A stretch of 64,000 nt of DNA. Source: Phycisphaerae bacterium. GTDB taxonomy: Bacteria; Planctomycetota; Phycisphaerae; Phycisphaerales; SM1A02. Positions 7,728 to 16,704 of the stretch are shown piece after piece. The DNA is taken from NCBI GenBank assembly GCA_018701395.1, contig JABIWU010000005.1, forward strand, positions 1 through 64,000, written 5' to 3'. The notes below the pieces were generated by a model. It was given only the letters and a program-made list of their open reading frames with translations, had not been told where the DNA came from and made no database searches. Within the stretch, counting starts at the first letter, position 1. Each line of letters starts with the position of its first letter. Position numbers and translations under genes: made by a program.

Positions 7728-10721
7728 ACCAGGCGCAAACCCGCGGCGCATCGTATTTTCGCAAATTGCGCGAGGTTCAACAAATTGTAGTAGATAGTCG
7801 CAACCGCCAGCCTTAGAGCCAACGCCTGACATTCCAAAACCACCGAATGGTTGTCTTCCAACAAGCGCTCCAGTTGAGCCACGGTTGAGGTAAAGATTGC
7901 CAACACGGAATTCACGTCGCGCCTTTTCAAGGTTAGAAGGTTTGCGACTGAATACAGCACCAGTTAATTTGTATTCGGTTGAATTTGCTACTTCAAGTGC
8001 TTCGTCGAAATCCTTCACACGCATAACGGCGAGCACTGGACCAAAAATTTCTTCTTGAGCGATTACATGATCGCGAGTGATGCCAGAGAAAATATGTGGG
8101 GCGATGTAATCGCGTCCTGTTTTATCTTCAAGACCTTCAGGTACTGGTTGTGCAAGTTCAAGTTTGCCTTCTGACTTTCCAATTTCTATATATCGTTTAA
8201 TTTCTGCAGCCGCTCCTGCGTCAATGACAGGGCCGAAATCTGTTGCAGGTTCCATAACGTCACCAATGACTAGGGTTCTTGTTGATTCAATCAATCGTTC
8301 TAAAAATAAATCGTGTGCAGAATCAACAACGATTACTCGGCTGCAAGCGGAGCATTTTTGACCTTGGTATCCAAATGCACTTTGGCGGACACCAAGAACA
8401 GCCTCGTCAAGATCAGCAGAAGCATCAATGATAATTGCGTTCTTCCCACCCATTTCACAAACCACCTTTTTAACAAATGGTTGGTTTGGAGGAACCTGTC
8501 CCGCGGCTTCTAGAATATCTAAGCCAACACCTTTTGATCCTGTGAATGCGATGACTGCAACACGCGGGTCGCGCACCATCGCTGAACCGATAATTGAGCC
8601 TGGTCCAGCAACAAAATGTAATACATCTTTTGGAGCACCAGCTTCCCAAAGTATTTCACAAATTAGTTTTGCAATGCCAACAGTTTGACCTGCAGGTTTT
8701 ACAAGTACCGTATTGCCAGTAACGAGAGCTGCGACAGTCATTCCACAACAAATCGCTGATGGGAAATTCCAAGGGCTGATTACCGCGCATACACCACGAG
8801 GTTGATAGAACTGCTGGTCAAGTTCACCAATAAATTCACCAAGTCGTTCATATTCAAAAAGTGGCGGCGCCATTCGTGCGTAGTAGTCGCAGAAATCGAT
8901 TGCTTCACAAACTTCACTGTCCGCTTCACGCCATGTTTTTCCAGCTTCTTGCATGACAACGCCGCAAAGCTCATCCCGCCTCTGTCGCATTAAGTCTCCG
9001 GCTTTCACCAAAACTTCTGACCGAACAAGTGGGTCTTCATCACGCCATGCGGGGAATGCTTCATGGGCTTTTGCGATGTGTAATTCAATTTCTTCTTTTG
9101 TTCTCAAACGTGTAACTTCAGGTACTATTGATGCTGCGATTGCTGTAGCAAAATTATCTCGTTCTTTTGCTATTGAAAAATCTCGGTATGATTCGGTGAA
9201 GAACGGTCTTCCGTCTCCGACTCCAATTACTGCAGGCGAAAGATGGTGACGTTCGGGTCCTTCTTGAATCCGTAAAATCCCCGGGTCTTTTTCAGTATGT
9301 TGAATATGAGGCGAGGCAAGTAAAACGGATGTGTTTGCATCGTCTACGAAACTACTTCGTAACCAAGACTCGTTCGAAGTATTTTCAAGAAGCCTACGCA
9401 CGAGGTACGCCATACCCGGAATCATTTCGCCAACGGGTACATATTCCCTCAACCGTAAACCGTCTTCAAGAACACCAGCTTTTAATTGATCTGCCATACC
9501 TCGGAGCATTTGTAATTCAAGTGCTTCGACGGGCAAATCGTTTATTTCTAGCAGCGCAAGAGCGGCTGCAATCGAGCGAATATTGTGTGAGCCAAGGGCA
9601 AGTTTAATTCCACCTACGCCTTGTGTTTTTGGCGTCGATTCGATGAAGAGTGCTGCCATTCGTTCAAAGCAAGCGTCAGTATCTACTTTTCGGCTCCAGA
9701 CTGGTACAGGCCATCCCATTTCTTCAGCGTGAATAGTTTCGTAATCCCAGTATGCGCCTTTGACAAGACGAACGGTTACAACTCTTCCCGTTCGTTTAGA
9801 CCATTCAATGATTTTCTTCGCGTCATCATCACCACTTCGTAAATATGCTTGCATTGCAATACCTGCAGTGAAATTAATTTCATCACAACATTTCATAAAT
9901 AGATTTAGAGTTAAATCTTTATATTCAAACTGTTCCATGTCAAAGTTGATGAAGACATTATTCTTTTCTGCTTCTTCAAGAATGGGTCGAAGTGCTTTGA
10001 ACAATCCGTCGACGGATAAATCGTGTGCAATCGGGTCTGTGTTAGCAAAAAGTGAGCTGATTTTTATAGATATATTCGTACGTGGAATCGAACCAATATG
10101 GTCGCTTTCAAGAATCGTGTTTTCTTTCCACGATGAAACAGTTTCTGGCAAGTTGACCAGTAAGTCTAAATAGCGCTGTCTGTATTCTTCTGCTTCGACA
10201 TTACTAACACAGGCTTCTCCAAGCAAGTCGACTGAAAACGCAACGCCTTCTTTCCAAATAGTTTGCAATTCTGGAAGGGCAGAAGCCGCGTCAGTTCCTG
10301 CGATAAATCGCTTCGCCATTTTTGTAATTTGACTAGTTACAGTTTTTGTCATCGTGCCTTGGGCAAGCCCACCAGCTTTAAGCCCAATTCCTAATCCTGG
10401 TGGCAATTTGACATTTGGTTGTGTTAAGTAATCTACAAGATGTTCGTGTACTTGCTCTGGAGTGGAGAGCATCGGAAAAGTATCCACAAAACGAAAGAGT
10501 TGAATTTTGAATTCTTCATCTTCCATTGCCCAGTCCATTAGTTTGTCTGACCAAAAAGCAGTTGATAGCCAAGACTGCTTTTTCGATCTGGCATGATTAA
10601 GTAATTTTTCGCCAATTTCGAGAATGCGTTTCTCGGTCGCTTCGTCAAATACACTTTGTGTATTAATTGAGATCTGGTCTGATGGATCGGTTGGTTTATT
10701 TTTTCGTTTGAAGAATGCCAT
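7722..10721 (-). CDS. putA: Bifunctional proline dehydrogenase / L-glutamate gamma-semialdehyde dehydrogenase
   Basis: This is a fused proline catabolic enzyme. The N-terminal FAD-dependent proline dehydrogenase barrel (about residues 110-470) shows RLVKGAYWDYE and LGSHNIRS. The C-terminal NAD-dependent aldehyde dehydrogenase (about 500-985) shows SPWNFP, the AFTGSKGVG loop, the general base in EMGGKNA and the nucleophilic cysteine in GQKCSACSR. It converts proline to glutamate through channelled pyrroline-5-carboxylate. At 999 residues it lacks the N-terminal ribbon-helix-helix DNA-binding domain of long proteobacterial PutA and has no long C-terminal extension, so self-regulation is not expected. 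A TAGAAT hexamer nine bases before the ATG suggests a nearly leaderless mRNA. Confidence 0.96.
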   Translation of the reverse strand: MAFFKRKNKPTDPSDQISINTQSVFDEATEKRILEIGEKLLNHARSKKQSWLSTAFWSDKLMDWAMEDEEFKIQLFRFVDTFPMLSTPEQVHEHLVDYLTQPNVKLPPGLGIGLKAGGLAQGTMTKTVTSQITKMAKRFIAGTDAASALPELQTIWKEGVAFSVDLLGEACVSNVEAEEYRQRYLDLLVNLPETVSSWKENTILESDHIGSIPRTNISIKISSLFANTDPIAHDLSVDGLFKALRPILEEAEKNNVFINFDMEQFEYKDLTLNLFMKCCDEINFTAGIAMQAYLRSGDDDAKKIIEWSKRTGRVVTVRLVKGAYWDYETIHAEEMGWPVPVWSRKVDTDACFERMAALFIESTPKTQGVGGIKLALGSHNIRSIAAALALLEINDLPVEALELQMLRGMADQLKAGVLEDGLRLREYVPVGEMIPGMAYLVRRLLENTSNESWLRSSFVDDANTSVLLASPHIQHTEKDPGILRIQEGPERHHLSPAVIGVGDGRPFFTESYRDFSIAKERDNFATAIAASIVPEVTRLRTKEEIELHIAKAHEAFPAWRDEDPLVRSEVLVKAGDLMRQRRDELCGVVMQEAGKTWREADSEVCEAIDFCDYYARMAPPLFEYERLGEFIGELDQQFYQPRGVCAVISPWNFPSAICCGMTVAALVTGNTVLVKPAGQTVGIAKLICEILWEAGAPKDVLHFVAGPGSIIGSAMVRDPRVAVIAFTGSKGVGLDILEAAGQVPPNQPFVKKVVCEMGGKNAIIIDASADLDEAVLGVRQSAFGYQGQKCSACSRVIVVDSAHDLFLERLIESTRTLVIGDVMEPATDFGPVIDAGAAAEIKRYIEIGKSEGKLELAQPVPEGLEDKTGRDYIAPHIFSGITRDHVIAQEEIFGPVLAVMRVKDFDEALEVANSTEYKLTGAVFSRKPSNLEKARREFRVGNLYLNRGSTGALVGRQPFGGFGMSGVGSKAGGCDYLLQFVEPRAICENTMRRGFAPGL

Positions 10722-10730
10722 AGGTCGTGC

Positions 10731-10736
10731 ATTCTA
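10731..10736 (-). promoter_or_regulatory. -10 box TAGAAT of putA (near-leaderless)
   Basis: On the minus strand TAGAAT matches the -10 consensus at five of six bases and ends nine bases before the putA ATG at 10721. A start six to eight bases after it leaves a leader of only one to three bases, with no space for a ribosome-binding site. Confidence 0.5.
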
Positions 10737-10755
10737 TCGAAGTAAAGCGCCTACG

Positions 10756-11637
10756 TTAGCATTTTGTGGCTCTTAAAAAGCGGTCATCGCCGTACCTATC
10801 TCGCAGGATTTTAGGGTCCTTAAAGTGGGGGTTTGCTTGGGCTAATGCTAGAACTTCACTTTTAATACTGGTAGCTATTTCAATTAGCAAAACGCCATCT
10901 TTTACAAGGCATTCTGGAGTATTTTCAAGGAGTGGGCGAATGTATTTAAGCCCGTCTTGGCCGCCAGAAAGCGCAAGAATTGGCTCCCATTCGCCGACAT
11001 TTTTGTCTAATTGTTTCATTTCGTTTTCAGGAATATACGGTGGATTTGAGCAAATGATTTCAAATGGCTGAAGCGTCGAAAGTGGCTCGGTGAGCGACCC
11101 TTCAAGAAATGAGATGATTCCATCCACGCCATTGCTCTTTGCATTTAGTTTAGCAAGCGTTAACGCTTCGGTAGAAATATCTGTGGCAACCAATTCAACA
11201 CCAGTTGAATTGGCTGCAATCGTAATTGCAATACAACCCGAACCCGTTCCTATGTCTGCAATTCGAACTGGAATAGTTTCAAATTTGGGTGCAAATTGCA
11301 TCGCTTGCTCGACAATGGTCTCGGTGCAAGTTCGAGGAATGAGCGTTGAAGAATTGACGGAAAATTCAATCCCGTAAAACCAAGTTTTCCCAACGATATA
11401 TTGAACCGGTTCGTGTTCTAGAGTCCGTTTGATATATGACCTAAGCGTTTCACGTTCATCATCCGTGGCAATCCGATTTACATTCGCGTAAAGGTCAATT
11501 CGTTGCCCACCAAATAAATGTGTAAGCAACATTTCTGAAATGAGCCTTGGCGATTCAATCGCATGCTCTTGAAAGTGATTAGTCATCCAATCAAGGAGTT
11601 TACGAGTTGTCCATTGTTCTGTATTTGTAGATGCCAC
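10756..11637 (-). CDS. prmC: Peptide chain release factor N5-glutamine methyltransferase
   Basis: PrmC methylates the glutamine of the GGQ motif in release factors RF1 and RF2 using S-adenosylmethionine. The sequence shows an N-terminal helical domain, the SAM-binding motif IADIGTGSGCIAITIA, and the catalytic substrate-binding SNPPYIP (NPPY motif). At 293 residues it is of normal size. The start is a GTG at 11637, six bases after a TACAAT -10 box, implying a leaderless message. It follows the GAF-response-regulator gene by about 33 bases. No release-factor gene is adjacent, although prfA-prmC linkage is common elsewhere. Confidence 0.95.
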   Translation of the reverse strand: MASTNTEQWTTRKLLDWMTNHFQEHAIESPRLISEMLLTHLFGGQRIDLYANVNRIATDDERETLRSYIKRTLEHEPVQYIVGKTWFYGIEFSVNSSTLIPRTCTETIVEQAMQFAPKFETIPVRIADIGTGSGCIAITIAANSTGVELVATDISTEALTLAKLNAKSNGVDGIISFLEGSLTEPLSTLQPFEIICSNPPYIPENEMKQLDKNVGEWEPILALSGGQDGLKYIRPLLENTPECLVKDGVLLIEIATSIKSEVLALAQANPHFKDPKILRDRYGDDRFLRATKC

Positions 11638-11643
11638 CTGCAG

Positions 11644-11649
11644 ATTGTA
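11644..11649 (-). promoter_or_regulatory. -10 box TACAAT of prmC (leaderless)
   Basis: On the minus strand TACAAT ends six bases before the GTG start of prmC at 11637. It lies in the short gap after the upstream gene stop, giving prmC its own promoter. No clear -35 was found at 16-18 bases. Confidence 0.6.
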
Positions 11650-11670
11650 GATTGCTTTTTGCAGGAAAGA

Positions 11671-12960
11671 CTAACAGCCTGCAGTTTTTCGGCAAGCTTT
11701 TTTAACAATTTCGATTAATTGGTCAGTTCGAAACGGTTTGAAAAGTACGGTGTGCATTCCTTCTTGGCTTGCACGCATTATTGAATGATGTGGGTCGTAG
11801 CCGAAACCAGTCATCAGGACTACTGCTTGGTTTGGTCTCATTTCAATAGCCGCAGTAAAAACTTCATACCCATTGCAACCAGGCATGCGAATATCAGAAA
11901 TTATGAGGTCGTAAGGCGTGTCTTTCCTGTGTGCTTCTTTTATTTTGTCAATTGTTTGAAGACCATCAATGCAAACTGTAACTTTGCACCCAAGTTTAAG
12001 AAGAACCGCTTCAACACCTTCGCGGACTGTACCTTCATCATCCGCGATGAGTACATTTTTGCCAGTCATAGCCTTATCTGGCTTTATAAAATTCGCTCTG
12101 TCAGCATCGATAATTGTTTGAGGGCCTGCAGTACATGCTTCGAGCCGATGTTGCACTACGCTTGTAGCGTCTAAGATTTTTTGCCCAACTGCAGGGTTAT
12201 CTTTAGAGAGGTTCGTTGCAAGTTTATTTATTTCTTTGAGAGGTTCGGCAAGTTCATCCAAAATCGTTTTGGCTACTTGTTCATTTGTTGTGTAACGCTC
12301 AACGACAAGAAGGTCAAGGGTGTGCATCGCACTTGCGATATAGCGACCAAATATTTCAGCAAGTCTGCGATCGCTCTCATCAAATGCATCTAACGAATTT
12401 GACTCTGCATTAAACACGCCAATTATTTTATCATTCATCCAAAGTGGAACGGTAAGTGATGATGCAGCAGAGTCAAGACCTTGTTTGTACAGAGGTTCTT
12501 TAGATACGTCAGGACAAATGTAACTTTTTCCAGTTGCTGCAACGTTACCACAGATTCCATTTTCGCTTTCTTTAGCACGAATCACTTCGCCGATTTTAAG
12601 CGGAGACAAATTTTCTGCGATGACAAGTTCTAAATTTTCAGTTCGTTGATCGAGCAATCTGATTTCAAAGTTGTCCATGTCTAAAAGCTCGTGAACATAC
12701 CGAACAACTTTCTGTTCCATTAATCGAAGTCGCTCCGCAACATTGAGTGATTTCACGGTGCCAGCATCAATTTGAGTTAACTCGATGCCAGCATCACAAA
12801 TGGCATTTATCTTGGATTGCATTTTGCCACCGCCCGAAAGTAGAAGGTCATTTTCATCGCCTGACTCCACAATTTCAAAATGTTCGGATAGCGTCGCTCT
12901 AATCTCAGGAGAGATAGAAGCATCGAACGAGATATGCAGGCGTTTACGATCGTGTGTCAT
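11671..12960 (-). CDS. GAF domain protein with C-terminal response-regulator receiver domain
   Basis: This is a signalling protein without an obvious output or kinase domain. A GAF domain occupies about residues 80-220 (GEVIRAKESENGICGNVAATGKSYICPD, then SLTVPLWMNDKIIGVFNAES). A helical linker follows at about 220-290. The C-terminal receiver (about 308-425) carries the acidic pocket IADDEG, the phospho-acceptor aspartate in LIISDIRMPGCNGYE, the switch threonine in VVLMTGF and the conserved lysine in LFKPF. No HisKA, HATPase or DNA-binding domain is visible. It could act as a phosphate sink or a protein-interaction regulator. The N-terminal roughly 60 residues are unassigned. A CAGGA element five to six bases before the ATG may be the ribosome-binding site. 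No partner kinase is adjacent. Confidence 0.85.
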   Translation of the reverse strand: MTHDRKRLHISFDASISPEIRATLSEHFEIVESGDENDLLLSGGGKMQSKINAICDAGIELTQIDAGTVKSLNVAERLRLMEQKVVRYVHELLDMDNFEIRLLDQRTENLELVIAENLSPLKIGEVIRAKESENGICGNVAATGKSYICPDVSKEPLYKQGLDSAASSLTVPLWMNDKIIGVFNAESNSLDAFDESDRRLAEIFGRYIASAMHTLDLLVVERYTTNEQVAKTILDELAEPLKEINKLATNLSKDNPAVGQKILDATSVVQHRLEACTAGPQTIIDADRANFIKPDKAMTGKNVLIADDEGTVREGVEAVLLKLGCKVTVCIDGLQTIDKIKEAHRKDTPYDLIISDIRMPGCNGYEVFTAAIEMRPNQAVVLMTGFGYDPHHSIMRASQEGMHTVLFKPFRTDQLIEIVKKACRKTAGC

Positions 12961-12998
12961 GGTAATCCTGTACTAATAGACTAACCCTAATTTTGAGG

Positions 12999-13018
12999 GA
13001 TGCAATCACGATTGCATC
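12999..13018. promoter_or_regulatory. 20-bp palindrome in the divergent region (GAF-receiver gene / ABC cluster)
   Basis: Perfect 9-base arms GATGCAATC and GATTGCATC flank two bases. The palindrome lies 38 bases from the GAF-receiver start and 90 bases from the ABC ATPase start. There is no T-run on either side, so an operator for a dimeric regulator is more likely than a terminator. The regulator is unknown. Confidence 0.4.
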
Positions 13019-13108
13019 GGAGAATTGCCCTTTTTGCCTTGAGAAAGAGTGTATTTTGTTAAAAAAGCCCGCTAACGGCAAGCAATTTTGTACGATTCCA
13101 CTCTTTAC

Positions 13109-14008
13109 ATGCTTCAAGTCCTCAAAATTAGCAAATTCTTTGGTTCAACCAAGGCCGTCAGGCAACTCGAAATGAATGTACGTGTTGGACAAATTCACGG
13201 ACTTCTTGGCCCTAATGGTGCAGGCAAATCGACAACAATTAGGATGATTTGTGGGGTTTTATCGCCGACCTCAGGCAGAGTCAAAATTGATGGTGTTGAT
13301 CTTGAAGAAAGTCCAAGTGCTGCAAAACGATTACTCGGGTATGTACCAGAAGGTGCTCCGCTTCCAATGGAGTTAGTTCCAAATGAATATCTACGATACA
13401 CAGCGTCAATGTTTTGCATTCACAAAAAAGAACGTGACAAGTTAATTTCATACTGGGCGGACCGATGTGATATTTCAGATGTGTTGTTCAAACCAATCGG
13501 AAATTTATCACGCGGCTATCGACAAAGAGTTTCACTTGCCAGTGCGTTGCTACACAGCCCAAAGTTACTTGTTCTAGATGAACCATCGAGTGGGTTTGAT
13601 CCAGCACAAAATGCAAAGTTTCGTTCATTGCTTAACGAACTCTCTGAGACAACTGCAATTATTTATTCATCGCATCAACTTCCAGAAGTTGAAGCAACAT
13701 GCGATTCAGTTTCAATAATAAATCACGGCAAATTACTCTTTGATGGCGAACTCACAGCTATTAGTTCTGTAAAACCAAGTTTGGTTATTGAAGTTTCTCC
13801 GCCATCGATTGTGGAGCAACTCAACGCGAGTGAGACAACTCAAATAGATTCTAATTGGGTTCGATGTTCTATTAATGCAACTGAAAGTGAAACGGTTGCA
13901 TCGAAAGTCTCATCCCTCGATGGGAATATAAGACTAATACAACCAGAAGCAGAATCTCTTGAATCTAATTATTTGCGAATAATTAGCGAATCGGGGAGTG
14001 CTTCGTGA
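13109..14008 (+). CDS. ABC transporter ATP-binding protein (GldA-like)
   Basis: This is the ATPase subunit of an ABC-2 type exporter. Walker A is LLGPNGAGKSTTIRM, the signature motif is NLSRGYRQRVSLASALLH, Walker B is LLVLDEPSSGFDP, and the switch histidine is in YSSHQL. The C-terminal roughly 80 residues form the accessory domain common to GldA/CcmA-like members. The ATG at 13109 is preferred over an upstream TTG at 13088, as the homologous region starts with LKISKFFGSTKAVR. A TACGAT hexamer ends 12 bases upstream. Its stop overlaps the next start by four bases (GTGA junction), so it is coupled to the permease fusion gene. Confidence 0.92.
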   Translation: MLQVLKISKFFGSTKAVRQLEMNVRVGQIHGLLGPNGAGKSTTIRMICGVLSPTSGRVKIDGVDLEESPSAAKRLLGYVPEGAPLPMELVPNEYLRYTASMFCIHKKERDKLISYWADRCDISDVLFKPIGNLSRGYRQRVSLASALLHSPKLLVLDEPSSGFDPAQNAKFRSLLNELSETTAIIYSSHQLPEVEATCDSVSIINHGKLLFDGELTAISSVKPSLVIEVSPPSIVEQLNASETTQIDSNWVRCSINATESETVASKVSSLDGNIRLIQPEAESLESNYLRIISESGSAS

Positions 14009-16704
14009 AACATGCCATATCTATATCTCGAATTATGTCTATTTTTCGAAGAGATTTATGGTCTTTGTTGGTTATTCCAACGGGCCCAATAGTCGCAGGG
14101 CTTTTTGCGCTTGCTTGTGCAATTGTTTTTGTTGCCCAGGTGATGTTTCCAAATGGAATTGCGAACATGCGACCGGTTTTTGATTTTGCTTCCTGGTTAC
14201 TTCTGCTTCTTTGCCCAGCTATTACGATGCGGCTTGTTGCAGAGGAAAGACGGACAGGAACTTGGGAATTACTGTTAGCATCGCCCGCTTCATCTTTTGA
14301 GATGGTCAAAGGCAAGTTTATCGCTGCATGGGTATTTCTACTTTTTGTACTTGTATCAACTTTTCCATTAATTGCTGCTCTAGAACTATATGCTTTAGTG
14401 GATTACGGCGCGGTTGCAAGTGGGTATCTAGGGTTATTTTTACTTGGCGGTGCAGTCATTGCAACTGGACTACTAATTTCTGCAACAACAACATCGCAGA
14501 CAGTCGCGTATCTTGGGACGACGTTTTTCTGGTTGACAATTTCGTTGTCATTGAAAGTTTTGCCAAGTTATGTGCCTACTCGCTTTGCAAATAGTATTTT
14601 CGCACTAGATCCCGACCTGCGTTCTGGAGCGTTTTCTATCGGGTTGATTGACACTGCAAATATTGTGTATTTTGTTTCTATTATGATTGCAGTTGGCTGG
14701 CTTTCGATAATTGTCTTTGAACGAACTAGGCAATCACGAACATCTACGTTGAAAAATACAATTTCTGTATTCTTACTAGCGGTTGCAATTGTGGCGGTGA
14801 ATAATGTTGCAATGCAAGAGGTTGTTCGTAAGCGGTTTGACGCTACCGGAAGTCGGGCGTACACATTAAGTGAGCAAACGAGTAATTTGCTCAATTCCTT
14901 GGAAAAACCTTGGAAAATAGTTGTTTTGCTCGATGAAAATACAATTTCTAAGCCTGTCGTTCAACAGGTCGATGAGGTTTTGCGCCGGTATAAAGATGGA
15001 TCTTCAAATATACAAGTAGATAGGATTAATCCTGCTGACCCGAACTCAATTACGAAATATGAAGAGTTGCTTAGGTCGTTAATTGAACTATACGGAGATG
15101 AATTAGCAACCGCAGAAAAGGCAATTTCTAAAGCAACCGATTCGTTCAACGAACTGATGATTTTTGCATCAAGCACCTCCGCTTGGGCTGAGCAACTTGC
15201 AGCACTAGCAACAACCAAGCAAGAACAGGACACACTCAAAGCTCTCGCTAGTTCACTAGCACTTCTTGGAAATGATGGCGACTTAATTTTGATTGAAGTT
15301 TCAAAAGCGTTGCGAGTCGACTCTGGTCAACCATTGCCTCAAATTACTATTGCACGAGATATTCTCGTCGCTGCATCCGGTCAGTGGTCAAAAGAATTGG
15401 CTGAAGTTGCATGGTGGTTAGATAGTGGGAGAAGTCAAGACATAGCTTCGATTTGTAAATCTCAATCACCTGCTTTTGAAAAAATGGCAATGCAACTTGC
15501 GAAAGCAGATGATGAGCTTAGGCGTTTAGGTGACCTTGAGTTAGGTCATATATCAACCCAACTTGCAACAGGCGAGGGCGCAATAATCTTTTCACCAACT
15601 CGCGCAACTATGATTCCTGCGAGTTTGATTTTTCCAAAAAGTGGAATTGTGCAGGAAACCACTGCAATTGATCAACGGTTTCGTGGTGAGCAAATTATCT
15701 CATCTGCGATGCGTTCGCTTAAATCGAGCGTTCAGCCGACAGTTGTATTCGTACACGCTGAGGAAGGGTCTCTTCTGGGAAGAAGGCAAAACAATGTTGA
15801 CCTGTGGGCTGCTAAAGGATTATTAGAAACAAGTCGATTTCGAGTTACGCAATGGATTCCATACGCTGGCCCAAGACCGAGTTTATCTGATGGCCCAATT
15901 GTTTGGGTAGTTATTCCCCCATCGAGCCGAGCAGGTCTTACCCCATCGCCTCGAGAGCAAGCACTCATAGACGCAACCATTGGTTTGCTTGCTGGTAACG
16001 AAGCAGTCATGATTAATTTACAGCCAAGTTTATTGCCTAGGTATGGACAAAAAGACCCTTGGGCGGTTCTCGTTAAAGATATTGGCATTGAAGTGGATAC
16101 CGAACGAGTGCTTGTCGAACAAGTCGCTGTTGGTCCGAATCAAATTGAAGTACAGCGGTCTCAAATGATTAACGACATGCACAGCGAACACATAATTGCA
16201 AATGGTGTAAGTGGACGACAAATCTTTTTACCGTTTCCAATTCAAGTTGAAGGTGGCGAAGAACTCATAGTAATTGAGCCGACAGAAGACCATTGGCTTG
16301 ATGCAAAATGGGAAATGGAATTGTTAGAAACCACAGGAAAAACCAGTGTAATGGACCCAATTCAAATCGCGGCAGCTGTTGAACATCACGGAGGTGCTCG
16401 AGCAATTGTTATTGGTTCAGGCGGTTGGCTGTTTACTTGGGCAGCTGACCGAGCGTTGCCACTTGGTGGCAATCAAGTTGCGTTGGTAAACCCTGGCAAT
16501 AGTGAATTGTTATTAGCATCTGTCGAGTGGCTGTCAGGTTTGGATAATTGGATTGCTGCAAGTCCGATTGGACAGCAAGCACAAAGGATACAGGGGTTAT
16601 CGAAGACAGCATATTTTGTTTGGACGTTAGTTTTAGTTTTGGGAATCCCGTCACTTCTCGTTTTTGCTTCAGTGCTTACTTGGGCACGGAGGAATTCTAG
16701 ATGA
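14005..16704 (+). CDS. ABC-2 permease fused to GldG-like domain (GldF-GldG fusion)
   Basis: The N-terminal part (about residues 1-245) has six hydrophobic segments and the ABC-2 permease signature AEERRTGTWELLLASP, matching GldF. A further membrane segment (about 250-270) leads into a large extracytoplasmic region resembling GldG/IFT-like proteins (YTLSEQTSNLLNSLEKPWKIVVLLDE). The protein closes with a membrane helix at about 870-893. In Bacteroidota GldA, GldF and GldG form a gliding-associated ABC transporter; here F and G are one chain of 899 residues. The start is a GTG at 14005 overlapping the ATPase stop. The stop overlaps the next gene in an ATGA-type junction. Cargo is unknown, and motility should not be assumed. 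Confidence 0.85.
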   Translation: MKHAISISRIMSIFRRDLWSLLVIPTGPIVAGLFALACAIVFVAQVMFPNGIANMRPVFDFASWLLLLLCPAITMRLVAEERRTGTWELLLASPASSFEMVKGKFIAAWVFLLFVLVSTFPLIAALELYALVDYGAVASGYLGLFLLGGAVIATGLLISATTTSQTVAYLGTTFFWLTISLSLKVLPSYVPTRFANSIFALDPDLRSGAFSIGLIDTANIVYFVSIMIAVGWLSIIVFERTRQSRTSTLKNTISVFLLAVAIVAVNNVAMQEVVRKRFDATGSRAYTLSEQTSNLLNSLEKPWKIVVLLDENTISKPVVQQVDEVLRRYKDGSSNIQVDRINPADPNSITKYEELLRSLIELYGDELATAEKAISKATDSFNELMIFASSTSAWAEQLAALATTKQEQDTLKALASSLALLGNDGDLILIEVSKALRVDSGQPLPQITIARDILVAASGQWSKELAEVAWWLDSGRSQDIASICKSQSPAFEKMAMQLAKADDELRRLGDLELGHISTQLATGEGAIIFSPTRATMIPASLIFPKSGIVQETTAIDQRFRGEQIISSAMRSLKSSVQPTVVFVHAEEGSLLGRRQNNVDLWAAKGLLETSRFRVTQWIPYAGPRPSLSDGPIVWVVIPPSSRAGLTPSPREQALIDATIGLLAGNEAVMINLQPSLLPRYGQKDPWAVLVKDIGIEVDTERVLVEQVAVGPNQIEVQRSQMINDMHSEHIIANGVSGRQIFLPFPIQVEGGEELIVIEPTEDHWLDAKWEMELLETTGKTSVMDPIQIAAAVEHHGGARAIVIGSGGWLFTWAADRALPLGGNQVALVNPGNSELLLASVEWLSGLDNWIAASPIGQQAQRIQGLSKTAYFVWTLVLVLGIPSLLVFASVLTWARRNSR

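Noticed and set aside
7722-7733. GGTTTATAAACC palindrome at the kefB-like / putA junction as a terminator
   Set aside because: It is formed by the two facing stop codons. It is short, AT-rich and has no T-run, so termination is not supported.
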